Source of the DNA: an uncultured Paracoccaceae bacterium
GTDB taxonomy: Bacteria > Pseudomonadota > Alphaproteobacteria > Rhodobacterales > Rhodobacteraceae
Direction of reading: 5' to 3'
Length of the DNA: 64,000 nucleotides
Assembly (NCBI GenBank): GCA_947492475.1
Contig: CANLNM010000002.1
Coordinates: forward strand, 124,001 to 188,000
Numbering within the stretch: position 1 is the first letter of the stretch; each line of letters starts with the position of its first letter. Below, piece after piece: positions 14,839 through 23,083 of this stretch. The position numbers were made by a program, and so were the translations under genes. The notes under the pieces were generated by a model, which had not been told where the DNA came from, ran no database searches, and was given only the letters and a program-made list of their open reading frames with translations.

Positions 14839-15153
14839 CTATTCCCCGATATCCTTCATGCGTTCCGAGATATCGACCGCAATGCGCTCATACAAGGCTG
14901 CTTGCTTGTCTCTGGGAGAGCCGGGCTTCGGACTTCTTCGGCGGATGCGCTTCGCGAGCCAGAAGAGCAGCCGCGCGGCGGGGTCTTCCAGTTTTTCCGG
15001 CACAGGGGCCGGATAATTTTCTTCGAGTAGGGCAACGACCTCAGCATTCATACTGCGGTGGTTGGCCTCAGCCGCGAGGCGTATCCTATCGCGCAGGCCG
15101 TCCGGCAGCCGCACGATAAATTTATCCTGATTCTGAGAGCTTTGTTCTGCCAT
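14839..15153 (-). CDS. Arc-family ribbon-helix-helix DNA-binding protein
   Basis: A 104-residue protein (start MAEQSS; the open frame extends 17 codons further). The N-terminal segment KFIVRLPDGLRDRIRLAAEANHRSMNAEVVALLEE is an Arc-type ribbon-helix-helix domain, where the beta-strand residues read DNA. A Pro-rich linker and a basic helical C-terminal part follow. It converges with the upstream hypothetical gene (2 bases between the stops) and is divergent from a second RHH gene, with two palindromes in the shared gap. It is probably an autorepressor controlling the integrase-side genes. Confidence 0.85.
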   Translation of the reverse strand: MAEQSSQNQDKFIVRLPDGLRDRIRLAAEANHRSMNAEVVALLEENYPAPVPEKLEDPAARLLFWLAKRIRRRSPKPGSPRDKQAALYERIAVDISERMKDIGE

Positions 15154-15154
15154 G

Positions 15155-15206
15155 ATGGCACTGTGCCATAAAAATCGATTGACGCAATAGTGGCTAAGTG
15201 CCACTA
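15155..15206. promoter_or_regulatory. Two palindromes between divergent RHH genes
   Basis: Two perfect inverted repeats lie in the 84-bp gap between the RHH genes: ATGGCACTGTGCCAT (15155-15169) and TAGTGGC-N5-GCCACTA (15188-15206). Both contain GTGCCA or TGGCAC-type half-sites and are the obvious operators for one or both RHH proteins. Confidence 0.7.
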
Positions 15207-15237
15207 ACGGGATATTGTTTCAACCTGGAGGCGTTTC

Positions 15238-15432
15238 ATGAACAGTCGTAAACCAATGCAACTTCGGCTTCCGCAAGAGCTCAAGGAGTGGATCAAGGCG
15301 GAGTCCGATCGCAATGGCAACTCCCAGAATTCTGAGGTGATCCGCGCAATTCGCGCGGCAAAGGACAGGCGCTCCACTCCCGCTTCAATCGGAAATATCA
15401 ATATAGATCAGGGTGATAATGCGCGTTGTTAA
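15238..15432 (+). CDS. Second, short Arc-family RHH protein
   Basis: A 64-residue single-domain ribbon-helix-helix protein. PMQLRLPQELKEWIKAESDR is the strand and first helix, and NSQNSEVIRAIRAAKDR the second. The tail after residue 45 has no fold that I can name. GGAG lies 7-10 bases before the start. It is divergent from the longer RHH gene and lies upstream of the small protein and integrase genes on the same strand. It is a candidate regulator of integrase expression or element excision (recombination directionality factors are often this small). Confidence 0.82.
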   Translation: MNSRKPMQLRLPQELKEWIKAESDRNGNSQNSEVIRAIRAAKDRRSTPASIGNINIDQGDNARC

Positions 15433-15456
15433 CGAGGTGAGAGAGGTGTCGATAAG

Positions 15457-15648
15457 ATGACGAAAGTAAGTGCACAGACGAAAGCGAAACAAGCGGCCTC
15501 GGCTTTTATCCGCGAGGCGCGGGAGGCAGGTTGGCAACGCGCGAAGTTCGAGATCAAGCCAGATGGCAGTGTCATCGTCGATGCCAACATGGTCGCGCCA
15601 GAGGCAGCTGACGACTTTCTCAACAGTGACCTGAGAATGGGCGAATGA
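15457..15648 (+). CDS. Small hypothetical protein coupled to integrase
   Basis: A 63-residue protein with an N-terminal helix rich in Ala, Lys and Gln, then FEIKPDGSVIVDANMV, a short beta hairpin. It overlaps the integrase start by 4 bases (ATGA), so the two are translationally coupled. Small genes in this position are frequent beside tyrosine recombinases in related bacteria and may help recombination. I do not know the family. It has no membrane segment or metal motif. Confidence 0.7.
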   Translation: MTKVSAQTKAKQAASAFIREAREAGWQRAKFEIKPDGSVIVDANMVAPEAADDFLNSDLRMGE

Positions 15649-16676
15649 CCCGCAAGAGCCTTCCAAAATACGTCTACAATGACAGAGGATACCTTCGGTT
15701 CATCCGGCGTTCGCGCGGCATCTCTGTCATGATGCATGAGGAAGCGGGCACTCCGGAATTTTGGGATCATTACAATCGCCTGCTTAAAGGAAAGCCAGCG
15801 CCTGCGCCGGTGAAGCGTAACTTTGAGGCCTTAATCCTGAGCTATTACGAGAGCGACGCCTACAAAAAGCTGAAGCCCCGGACGAGATCCGACTATCGGC
15901 GGTATATCAGCCACATTCGTGAGATCTGGGCCGAGAAAGACCCGGCCAGGATCGAGACCCATCATATCTACGAATTGCACCGCGCCAATGCGGATCACTG
16001 GCGGCAAGCCAATTATCTCGTCCAGGTCATGGTCGTCTTGATGAACCACGCACGATTGATTGGCTTTATTAAGAAGGAGCACGGCAATCCGGCGAAAGGC
16101 ATTCCGCTCTTAAAGCAGCAGAGCGATGGCTGGGAGCCTTGGCCGGACGATGTCCGCGCAGAGTTCGAAGCGCTGGCTTCTGAGCGTGCGCGACTGGTCT
16201 ACGAGCTTTGCGTTGGCACAGGCCAGCGAATTGGCGACGTCGTAAAGATGAAGTGGGCACACTTTTCCGACGAAGGATTCGATTTCACTCAGGGTAAAAC
16301 CGACAAGCCGCTGTGGATCCCGCTCACTGATCGTCTCAAGGCTCACCTGGACGGGCTCGAGCGAACGGACGGCACGGTCGTGACTGACGCTAAGGGCAGG
16401 TCGGTCAGCTATCGCATCATCGCCGAGGAAATGCGCTCCATCAAAAAGAAGATGAAGCACGAGAAGGCGAGCTACTACAAAACGCACGGGCTCAGGAAAA
16501 ATGCGACGATTGAGCTGTATCTGGCTGGGTGTGATGACGAGATGGTCAAAGCCGTCACCGGCCATTCAGGCGTTGAGATGCTCAAAAAGTACGGTGGGCC
16601 GATCCGGCAAAGAGAGCTCGCGAAGCGCGCTCAAGAGGCAAGAAATCAAATGGAACGAAGCAAGACCGAAACGTGA
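15645..16676 (+). CDS. int: Tyrosine recombinase (integrase) of the island
   Basis: A 343-residue site-specific recombinase. The C-terminal catalytic domain has the complete set: Arg195 (GTGQRIGD), His281 and Arg284 (HGLRK), His307 (GHS) and the nucleophile Tyr316 (KKYGG). The N-terminal half (about residues 60-150) is a SAM-like core-binding domain. All active-site residues are intact, so the enzyme may be active. It starts within the preceding small gene and ends 68 bp before the tRNA-Cys 3' end, which points to integration into that tRNA. Confidence 0.93.
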   Translation: MTRKSLPKYVYNDRGYLRFIRRSRGISVMMHEEAGTPEFWDHYNRLLKGKPAPAPVKRNFEALILSYYESDAYKKLKPRTRSDYRRYISHIREIWAEKDPARIETHHIYELHRANADHWRQANYLVQVMVVLMNHARLIGFIKKEHGNPAKGIPLLKQQSDGWEPWPDDVRAEFEALASERARLVYELCVGTGQRIGDVVKMKWAHFSDEGFDFTQGKTDKPLWIPLTDRLKAHLDGLERTDGTVVTDAKGRSVSYRIIAEEMRSIKKKMKHEKASYYKTHGLRKNATIELYLAGCDDEMVKAVTGHSGVEMLKKYGGPIRQRELAKRAQEARNQMERSKTET

Positions 16677-16744
16677 AAGTTTCAACGGTTGTTTCAAAAA
16701 TGGCAGTGAAGGAGAGAAAGGATGAAGCAAGTCATTGATTTTAT

Positions 16745-16818
16745 TGGAGGCGAGTACCGGAATCGAACCGGTGTACACGGATTTGCAATCCGCTGCGTCA
16801 CCACTCCGCCAACTCGCC
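16745..16818 (-). tRNA. tRNA-Cys (GCA)
   Basis: On the minus strand the 74-nt sequence folds as a tRNA. The acceptor arms GGCGAGT and ACTCGCC pair, the anticodon arm CGGATT-GCA-AATCCG gives anticodon GCA, the T-arm is CCGG-TTCGATT-CCGG, and CCA is encoded at the 3' end. The 3' end faces the integrase gene and probably carries the attachment site; it has been restored after integration. Confidence 0.95.
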
Positions 16819-17185
16819 TTTGTGGTGTGAATGTCGATGATTGTTCGGACATTCTGGCTGAACAATGTATGTTCGAGGCGCCTTATTGCCGTTTTCAGCA
16901 GGCTTGTCCAGCCCACATTCGCAGATGAATTGCTTAATAACTTTAGCCTGCAAAACCGCGTTTTATCCCAATTTTTATGGGGCAATTGAGAGTGAGGCGG
17001 GGCAGGGCCGTGCCTGGATCATAACAAATAATGCGCGATTGTAGCGACGATCATTCGTTTGAGGGATGCAAGCCAACCGATTGTTTTTTTACAAATTCAT
17101 CCGATGACCAATGGCGGCACATGACAAAAAGGGTTAACGTTTTCGCGAATTGTGTTTGTGACCAGCTGTATAGGATACCTGTTTT
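16819..17185. other. Intergenic region between tRNA-Cys and RTX gene
   Basis: These 367 bases hold no ORF that I can support. The composition is AT-richer than its surroundings near 16930-17130. It should contain the tRNA-Cys promoter (minus strand) and the RTX gene promoter (plus strand), but I see no clear consensus boxes or terminator. Confidence 0.6.
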
Positions 17186-19582
17186 ATGGCAACGTTTGAT
17201 CTAAGTAATGCCGACCGAGAAGTTGATTTTGGACAAATTGTTTTTAATGTTTTTAGTACGCATGCCGTTGAAAATGGGGGGGATTTTTCGTTTCTCAACC
17301 CAACATCGGTCGGTAGCGACGACATCGAAATATCTGGAACCGGATTGTCCTATGTGGGGGGCGGCGCGCCTTATACCGGGACCATAAATCGTATCGAAAT
17401 TGAGCTGGATAATGTTTTTAACATAGATCTGCCTTTTCCAGATGTTGTGATCACAGGCCTGTCGGTCAATGCCAATTTGCTGCCCGGGGGCATAAACGCC
17501 GCAGGGAACCGCGCGTTTTACGCAGCAATCGCGGCGGGGTCTGATTCATTTGTGCTTGGAAACAACAATGATGTGACGTCCATCTTTGGTGATTTTGTCA
17601 GTGTCGAAATTGGCACCAGCGTAACCACGCTTGCGGATACGTTTACCGGCGGCGGTGGGGCGCAACAGCGCGTTTATGGCGATGCCTTTCAGGTTCTCGA
17701 CAATGGCACGTTGACCGCGGGAAATGATGTATTTACCGGCACCTTTCAGAGCGTGTTTGGTGATGTCGGGGCACTCCGCAGCGGGGCTTCTTTGGATGGG
17801 GGCGATGATGTTTACACCGAAACACAAGCCCATAGCGGACCGACGACCGGTTCCTTTGTTGGGGATGTGTCCAGCCTAAGTGGTTCCGCCAGTTCAACGG
17901 GTGGGGCCGATACATTTACCGGCATTGTCGGGTCCAGTCGCGGATACTCCATTATGGGGGATGTCGGAACGGCGTCTTCTTCGACCTTTGTGGGTGGGGT
18001 TGATCGCATAACGCTAACAGCCGGAGGCAGCACCACTATTTTTGGGGACGCCAATAATGTTCAGTCCGGGTCGGTGTTTTCCGCAGCGGCCGACATTATT
18101 ACCCTGCGCGGGGATTCCACCGCAAGCGCAACAATATTTGGTGATATCAGTTATTTAGCGAGTTCTCAGGTGTTGAGCCTGGGAGGGGATACCATATCGG
18201 TTGCCGGGTCCGGAGGCGGGTCGATCTTTGCCGATATTCGCAATGTGAACAGTACCGTTGGAATTGTTAATGCCGGTGATGACGTCATTACGATCGCCGC
18301 GGGAACCAGCACGTTTTGGGGGATTTATGCTGACGTTAGTTCGAGCGCCAGTTCGAACATCGTGGGGGGGGATGATGTCATCCGCGATTTGGGCAGCGTG
18401 TCGCGCGTTGTCGTTTTTGGCGACGCTAATTCGGTGTCGGGTACCAGCACGCTGACAGGGGGCGACGATTTGATGACCGCCCGCAGTGGAGCCACCGGAG
18501 CAAGCGTTTATTATGGTGACGCCAGTTCCATTGTCGGCGCGTCTAACTTTTATGGTGGGAATGACCGAATTTTTGGTGGTCGCGGCGACAATAACATCGT
18601 TGGGGACGCAAATTCAGTTGATACAACCGGGGCCACGACCATGGGCGCTGACAGATTGTTGGGGCGCGGCGGCAATGACATCATTGTGGGGGATGTAAGC
18701 GTTGCCCGCGGAACGATTGTGGGCGGCAACGATAGTCTGTTTGGCGGGGCCGGTGGCGATACTCTGAATGGCGACGTGAACCAGATTCTGTCTGGTGGAA
18801 CGCTAACCGGTGGCGATGATTTCTTAGCCGGAGGCGGCGGGAATGACACCATAAACGGGGATGCGGCATCGTCGATTTCGGGCACTCTGATTGGGGGCGA
18901 TGATACCATTCATGGTGGCGCTGGCGCCGATCTGATCTATGGGGATACCGGCAATGTTGGCATTGTCACTGGCGGTGACGATGTGCTGCTCGGCGGGGCA
19001 GGGAATGACCGTATTTACGGGGATTCGGTGAACGAAACCAACGTAACAGGTGGCAATGATTATCTGGGCGGTGGCGATGGTGGGGATTCGCTTTATGGCG
19101 GAGGCGGCAACGATACGCTTTATGGACAGCGCGGGGCCGATCTGTTGTCAGGTGGTACCGGCAACGATCTGTTATTCGGCGGCGGTGCCAATGATCTGGT
19201 GGATGGCGGTGCAGGGAATGACACGGTGTTTGGCGGCCTTGGCAATGACGAGGTAAATGGCGACGCGGGCGCGGATGTGTTGTTTGGTGGACGCGGGCTT
19301 GATGAATTGACGGGGGGCGTGGGTAACGACACGCTAACCGGGGGCGGGGCGACGGATACCTTTGTCTTTGAGAATGGGCATGGCGTTGATCGCGTGATGG
19401 ACTGGGATCAGTCGCAGGATCTGTTGGATCTGAGCGGGCTGACCGGCACCAACACGTTTTCGGATTGGACAGCAAACACCGCACAGGTTGGCGCAAATGT
19501 GGTCCTGACCAACGGGGCTGATGTGGTGGTGTTTGAGGGGGTGACCCTCGCGGACTTTGACAATAGTCACATGATTTTTTGA
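17186..19582 (+). CDS. Large RTX calcium-binding protein, type I secretion substrate
   Basis: A 798-residue Gly/Asp-rich protein. From about residue 450 it has many RTX nonapeptide repeats of the GGxGxDxLx kind (for example GGAGNDRIYG, GGTGNDLLFG), which bind calcium in a parallel beta-roll. The last 80 residues (DTFVFENGHGVDRV, then ending in DFDNSHMIF) are the usual uncleaved C-terminal type I secretion region. Residues about 130-450 carry a looser repeat of period about 35-40: (I/V)(F/Y)GD, a Ser-rich linker and GG(D/N)D. The N-terminal 120 residues are unlike the repeats and may be the functional head. No protease or lipase motif was seen. A surface-layer-like or adhesive role is possible. 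No ABC or MFP gene lies nearby, but a TolC-like gene lies 0.9 kb downstream. Confidence 0.9.
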   Translation: MATFDLSNADREVDFGQIVFNVFSTHAVENGGDFSFLNPTSVGSDDIEISGTGLSYVGGGAPYTGTINRIEIELDNVFNIDLPFPDVVITGLSVNANLLPGGINAAGNRAFYAAIAAGSDSFVLGNNNDVTSIFGDFVSVEIGTSVTTLADTFTGGGGAQQRVYGDAFQVLDNGTLTAGNDVFTGTFQSVFGDVGALRSGASLDGGDDVYTETQAHSGPTTGSFVGDVSSLSGSASSTGGADTFTGIVGSSRGYSIMGDVGTASSSTFVGGVDRITLTAGGSTTIFGDANNVQSGSVFSAAADIITLRGDSTASATIFGDISYLASSQVLSLGGDTISVAGSGGGSIFADIRNVNSTVGIVNAGDDVITIAAGTSTFWGIYADVSSSASSNIVGGDDVIRDLGSVSRVVVFGDANSVSGTSTLTGGDDLMTARSGATGASVYYGDASSIVGASNFYGGNDRIFGGRGDNNIVGDANSVDTTGATTMGADRLLGRGGNDIIVGDVSVARGTIVGGNDSLFGGAGGDTLNGDVNQILSGGTLTGGDDFLAGGGGNDTINGDAASSISGTLIGGDDTIHGGAGADLIYGDTGNVGIVTGGDDVLLGGAGNDRIYGDSVNETNVTGGNDYLGGGDGGDSLYGGGGNDTLYGQRGADLLSGGTGNDLLFGGGANDLVDGGAGNDTVFGGLGNDEVNGDAGADVLFGGRGLDELTGGVGNDTLTGGGATDTFVFENGHGVDRVMDWDQSQDLLDLSGLTGTNTFSDWTANTAQVGANVVLTNGADVVVFEGVTLADFDNSHMIF

Positions 19583-19772
19583 TCAGTTTGGCCTGAATAT
19601 TTGAGGTAAAACAAAGCGCGGGTTTGGGGATTAGGCCGTCTGGGGCAGCCAATGACGGTGCAATTCATCAAATCCTGGGCATTTGCGGGGCAATGCGGCA
19701 CGATCGACAGTTGCCCCGCATCCACCTTTGTGGCATCACAATAGATGATGAACTGAACGAAAGAGTTTAGCC

Positions 19773-20426
19773 GTGGCTGATTACCAAACCCGTCGCACAA
19801 TGATGGTCGACACGCAGGTGCGTCCATCCGACGTCACCAAATTCCCGATCATTGACGCGATGCTGTCCGTTCCACGCGAATTATACGTGCCGTCCGACAA
19901 ACGCGAAGCCGCGTATATCGGTGAAAACGTTGATCTGGGTGATGGGCGCGTCGTGCTGGAACCCCGGACATTGGCAAAAATGTTGGACGGGTTGGATGTG
20001 CAACCGGATGAGGTGGTTTTGGATCTGGGCTGTGGTCTGGGTTATTCGACCGCTCTGTTGGCCAGCCTTTCTGAATTTGTTGTTGGCGTCGAAAGCGATT
20101 CTGAACGCGCCGAAGAAGGTCAGCAAATCCTGTCTGAACAGGGCGTGGATAATGCAGCTATCGTCGAAGGCGTGTTGGCCGAAGGCGCCGCCAAAAGTGG
20201 CCCCTATGATGTGATCGTGCTGCAGGGCGCCGTCGAACATCTGCCGGATGCGATCCTGGAACAGCTCAAAGATGGCGGGCGGATTGCCTGTCTGTTTGCA
20301 GAGGGCGCGCTGGGCGTTGTGCGGATCGGCTATAAGCTGGATGGCGCGGTCACGTGGCGATATTCATTTAATGCGGGTGCGCCAGTGCTGCCCGGATTTG
20401 AAAAACATAGTGCATTTATTCTCTGA
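19773..20426 (+). CDS. pcm: Protein-L-isoaspartate O-methyltransferase family protein
   Basis: A 217-residue soluble methyltransferase. The SAM-binding motif VVLDLGCGLGYSTALLA (about residues 80-96) and the early MVDTQVRPSDVTKFPIIDAM segment are typical of the Pcm branch found beside tolC in alphaproteobacteria. It would methylate L-isoaspartyl residues in damaged proteins. These alphaproteobacterial relatives differ from E. coli Pcm around the substrate site, so the true activity is not assured. It sits 190 bp after the RTX gene and about 60 bp before tolC, the latter probably in one transcript. Confidence 0.82.
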   Translation: MADYQTRRTMMVDTQVRPSDVTKFPIIDAMLSVPRELYVPSDKREAAYIGENVDLGDGRVVLEPRTLAKMLDGLDVQPDEVVLDLGCGLGYSTALLASLSEFVVGVESDSERAEEGQQILSEQGVDNAAIVEGVLAEGAAKSGPYDVIVLQGAVEHLPDAILEQLKDGGRIACLFAEGALGVVRIGYKLDGAVTWRYSFNAGAPVLPGFEKHSAFIL

Positions 20427-20488
20427 CCTCTTGTGCCGGGCCATCTGAGGCTTAGCTTTGGAGTTAAGATCTGGTGAAAGGGATTTTT

Positions 20489-21856
20489 ATGGGAATTCGT
20501 AGCTTGTGTGCCGTGGCGGCCATGACAATTGCAATGGGTGCCACCGGTTCGGCGCGGGCAGAAACGCTCGCGGATGCGTTGGCCTATACCTATGAACATT
20601 CCGGCCTGATCGAACAGAACAGGGCCCTGTTACGCGCCGCAGACGAAGACGTGGCACAGGCCGTGGCGGATTTGTTGCCGGTTGTGAACTGGACCGCCAG
20701 CGCAGGTTACGCAACCAACGTGACCGGGCGCAGCAATGACGCCTATGATTATGCGGCCTCTTTGTCGATCGTGGGGCAGTTGCTGCTTTATGATGGTGGC
20801 GTTTCTCAGGCCAGCATCGATGCCCAAAAAGAAACCGTTCTGGCCACGCGTCAGCAATTGATTGGCGTTGAACAGCAGGCGCTGTTCCGCACAGTTGCCG
20901 CTTATATGGAAGTGCGCCGCCAAATCGCCTTTGTGGATTTGCGTCAAAACAACGTGCGCGTCATCACCCAAGAAGTGCGCGCCGCGAGGGATCGGTTTGA
21001 TGTCGGCGAAGTGACCCGAACAGATGTCGCCCTGGCCGAAGCACGCCTGGCAGCCGCCCGTTCCGCAGAGGCCGGCGCACAGGGTGCATTGACCCGCGCC
21101 AAAGAAGAATTCCGCGCCGCTGTTGGTCGCGCTCCGGGGCAATTGCAGCCCGCATCCGGCGCGACGATTTCACGATCCTTAGAGGATGCGCAAACCTTTG
21201 CGTTGCGGTCCCACCCCTCTTTGCGGGCCGCGCAGCACAGCGTCACCGCGACGGAATTGGCCATTCGCGCCGCAGAGGCATCGACCAATGCCACCGTTAA
21301 CCTCGATGGTCGGCTGAGCGTTGATGAAAGTTTCAACGAAGCCCTGAGCGTCGGGATCAGCGCCGGTGGCCCGATCTATGCCGGTGGTGCCATCGCCAGC
21401 GCTGTGCGTCAGGCCTATGCACGCCGGGATTCGGCCCGCGCTGGTTTGCACATCGCCCAGCATGATATTCGCCAGAATGTCGCCAACGCCTATGCGATCC
21501 TTGGCGTATCCCGCGCCAGCCGCGAAGCCTTTGATCGCCAGGTCCGCGCCGCGCAAACCGCGTTTCGCGGTGTTCGCGAAGAGGCAACATTGGGATCACG
21601 CACCACATTGGATGTGCTTAACGCCGAACAGGAATTACTGGATGCGCGGGCCAATCTGATTTCCGCACAAGTGGATGAAATCATTGCCAGCTACACGGTT
21701 TTGTCGACCATGGGGCTTTTGACGGCGGATCATTTGAACCTGAATGTCGAATTGTATGACCCAACCGCCTATTACAATCTGGTCAAAGACAGCCCCGCCG
21801 CATTGTCCGATCAGGGGCGTGCGCTGGACCGGGTACTGCAAGCGATTGGCGATTAA
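20489..21856 (+). CDS. tolC: TolC-family outer membrane channel protein
   Basis: A 455-residue outer membrane efflux protein. The start is the ATG after an AAAGGGA site; a GTG 15 bases earlier is also open. A Sec signal peptide (cleavage ARA) precedes two structurally repeated halves with long Ala-rich helices and short beta segments (QLLLYDGGVSQASIDAQKETVL and its counterpart GGPIYAGGAIASAVRQAYARRD), the TolC duplication. It would form the trimeric outer-membrane duct for type I secretion or drug efflux. The RTX gene just upstream makes a secretion role attractive. Confidence 0.9.
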   Translation: MGIRSLCAVAAMTIAMGATGSARAETLADALAYTYEHSGLIEQNRALLRAADEDVAQAVADLLPVVNWTASAGYATNVTGRSNDAYDYAASLSIVGQLLLYDGGVSQASIDAQKETVLATRQQLIGVEQQALFRTVAAYMEVRRQIAFVDLRQNNVRVITQEVRAARDRFDVGEVTRTDVALAEARLAAARSAEAGAQGALTRAKEEFRAAVGRAPGQLQPASGATISRSLEDAQTFALRSHPSLRAAQHSVTATELAIRAAEASTNATVNLDGRLSVDESFNEALSVGISAGGPIYAGGAIASAVRQAYARRDSARAGLHIAQHDIRQNVANAYAILGVSRASREAFDRQVRAAQTAFRGVREEATLGSRTTLDVLNAEQELLDARANLISAQVDEIIASYTVLSTMGLLTADHLNLNVELYDPTAYYNLVKDSPAALSDQGRALDRVLQAIGD

Positions 21857-21933
21857 GTTCAAATTCTGCGTATCGGTTGTTTGAACGCTTTGTGACAGCT
21901 ACAATGCATCACGAGGCGAGAGCAGGTAATACT

Positions 21934-23046
21934 ATGTCAAATCCGGTATCCAACGTCGAAATCGAAGACGTCCTTTCATCTATTCGCAGGCTTGTGGCGC
22001 AGAGTGAGCCACAAGAGCAAGCGGTGAAAGAACCAGCAAAAGAAGCCTTGCCAGAGGATGGGGGCATGGATCGGCTGGTGCTGACCCCTGCATTCCGGGT
22101 GTTGGAACGCGACGATACGGATGCCGCATCGGATGCACAAACCCACGCCGAATCGCAGCCTGATTTCGCAGAGACAGACCGCCCAGCCGATGCAGATACG
22201 GCGGAAATTGCGCAGGCTGCGCCAGAATCCTCTTCAGAACCCACATCAGAGACGAAAGATGTATTGTTAAATCTGGTGTCCGATACCGCCCCGGAACTAG
22301 CTGCAGCCACTGACACAATGGCGGAGGATGCGCCATTAGAATTGTCTCAGGACGATCAGATCGCCGATGAGGCTACGCAGAATGGGTCGGATGATCCAGA
22401 AACTGCCCCCGTCGCAGAGCAGATCGAGCTGGATGACGCATATTCCAAAGCCGCGCAATCCGATCAGGCCCGCGCCGAAGTCATTTGGGAAAATGGCGAA
22501 GCTCATGTGGAAACGCTGAACGGACAGCGCGCGGATTTGATGGCAACCATTGCCGAATTAGAAGCCGCCGTTAGTTCGCAACCAGAAGAGTGGGAACCAG
22601 ATGGCAGTGAAGCGCAGCCGGTTATGGATTGGAGCGCCACCCCTGACACAGAACGCCGCGCACCACGCCTGCATCTGAGTGTTGAAGACGCTGTGATGGC
22701 CGACGACACGCCCGTTGAAACCGCAGAAACGGCGTCAGAGGTTCACAATACAGCAGAGCCGTCGCTGGACGCGGCCGTAGCGGATGACACTGTGGTTGAG
22801 CTGCCCAAAGCTGCGGCGCCAGAGGCACAGGAACCGGTGGCAGATCTGCCAAATGATCAGGATTCTGATCTGGCGGCCTATCTGGACGGTGAAAACCTGA
22901 TCGACGAAGAAGCGTTGCGCGACATGGTTGCTGAAATCGTTCGGAACGAATTGCAAGGTGTGCTGGGCGAACGGATCACCCGCAATGTGCGCAAATTGGT
23001 CCGCCGCGAGATTTACCGCATTCTGTCCAGCCAAGACTTTGAATAA
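21934..23046 (+). CDS. PopZ-like (DUF2497-type) acidic polar-organiser candidate
   Basis: A 370-residue, very acidic protein. A short N-terminal helix (VEIEDVLSSIRRLVAQ) is followed by about 270 residues rich in Glu, Asp, Ala, Pro and Thr, predicted disordered. The C-terminus is a helical, basic segment (about 325-368) with LRDMVAEIVRNELQ and RKLVRREIYRIL. This head, acidic linker and helical tail layout is that of PopZ, the polar hub protein of Caulobacter, and the DUF2497 family. The linker is longer than in Caulobacter PopZ. A start 19 codons upstream is possible but lacks the conserved helix. In related bacteria a DUF2497 gene typically follows tolC. Confidence 0.62.
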   Translation: MSNPVSNVEIEDVLSSIRRLVAQSEPQEQAVKEPAKEALPEDGGMDRLVLTPAFRVLERDDTDAASDAQTHAESQPDFAETDRPADADTAEIAQAAPESSSEPTSETKDVLLNLVSDTAPELAAATDTMAEDAPLELSQDDQIADEATQNGSDDPETAPVAEQIELDDAYSKAAQSDQARAEVIWENGEAHVETLNGQRADLMATIAELEAAVSSQPEEWEPDGSEAQPVMDWSATPDTERRAPRLHLSVEDAVMADDTPVETAETASEVHNTAEPSLDAAVADDTVVELPKAAAPEAQEPVADLPNDQDSDLAAYLDGENLIDEEALRDMVAEIVRNELQGVLGERITRNVRKLVRREIYRILSSQDFE

Positions 23047-23083
23047 TCTGGATTAATCGCCAAGAATATAGGTGATCCTAAGG

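Larger units (their letters stand above)
1..16771. mobile_element. Integrated genomic island or ICE, right end at tRNA-Cys
   Basis: A tyrosine recombinase gene lies at the right end, pointing at the 3' end of a tRNA-Cys gene on the opposite strand. Elements that integrate into tRNA genes usually recombine at the 3' half, so the right attachment site is probably in the T-arm to CCA segment (about 16745-16771). The content to the left is accessory: metal and copper resistance modules, ribbon-helix-helix and XRE repressors, and virB type IV secretion genes. To the right it is core-like. The left end lies outside the window, so size, transfer ability and the second att copy cannot be judged. Possibly the part at the far left belongs to an older or nested element. 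Confidence 0.7.

Noticed and set aside
14286-15119. Long open frame overlapping the mobile-element protein and RHH genes
   Set aside because: It crosses two better-supported genes on both strands and its product has no recognisable pattern.
16722-16928. Open frame across the tRNA-Cys gene
   Set aside because: It reads through the tRNA complement; the EYRNRTGVHGF-type peptide is a well-known artefact of tRNA sequence.
17700-19370. Regularly spaced repeats that might suggest a CRISPR array
   Set aside because: They are in-frame protein repeats in the RTX gene with degenerate DNA sequence.
18966-19652. Open frame antisense to the RTX gene
   Set aside because: It mirrors the Gly/Asp repeats (giving His/Pro/Arg-rich peptide) and has no ribosome binding site.
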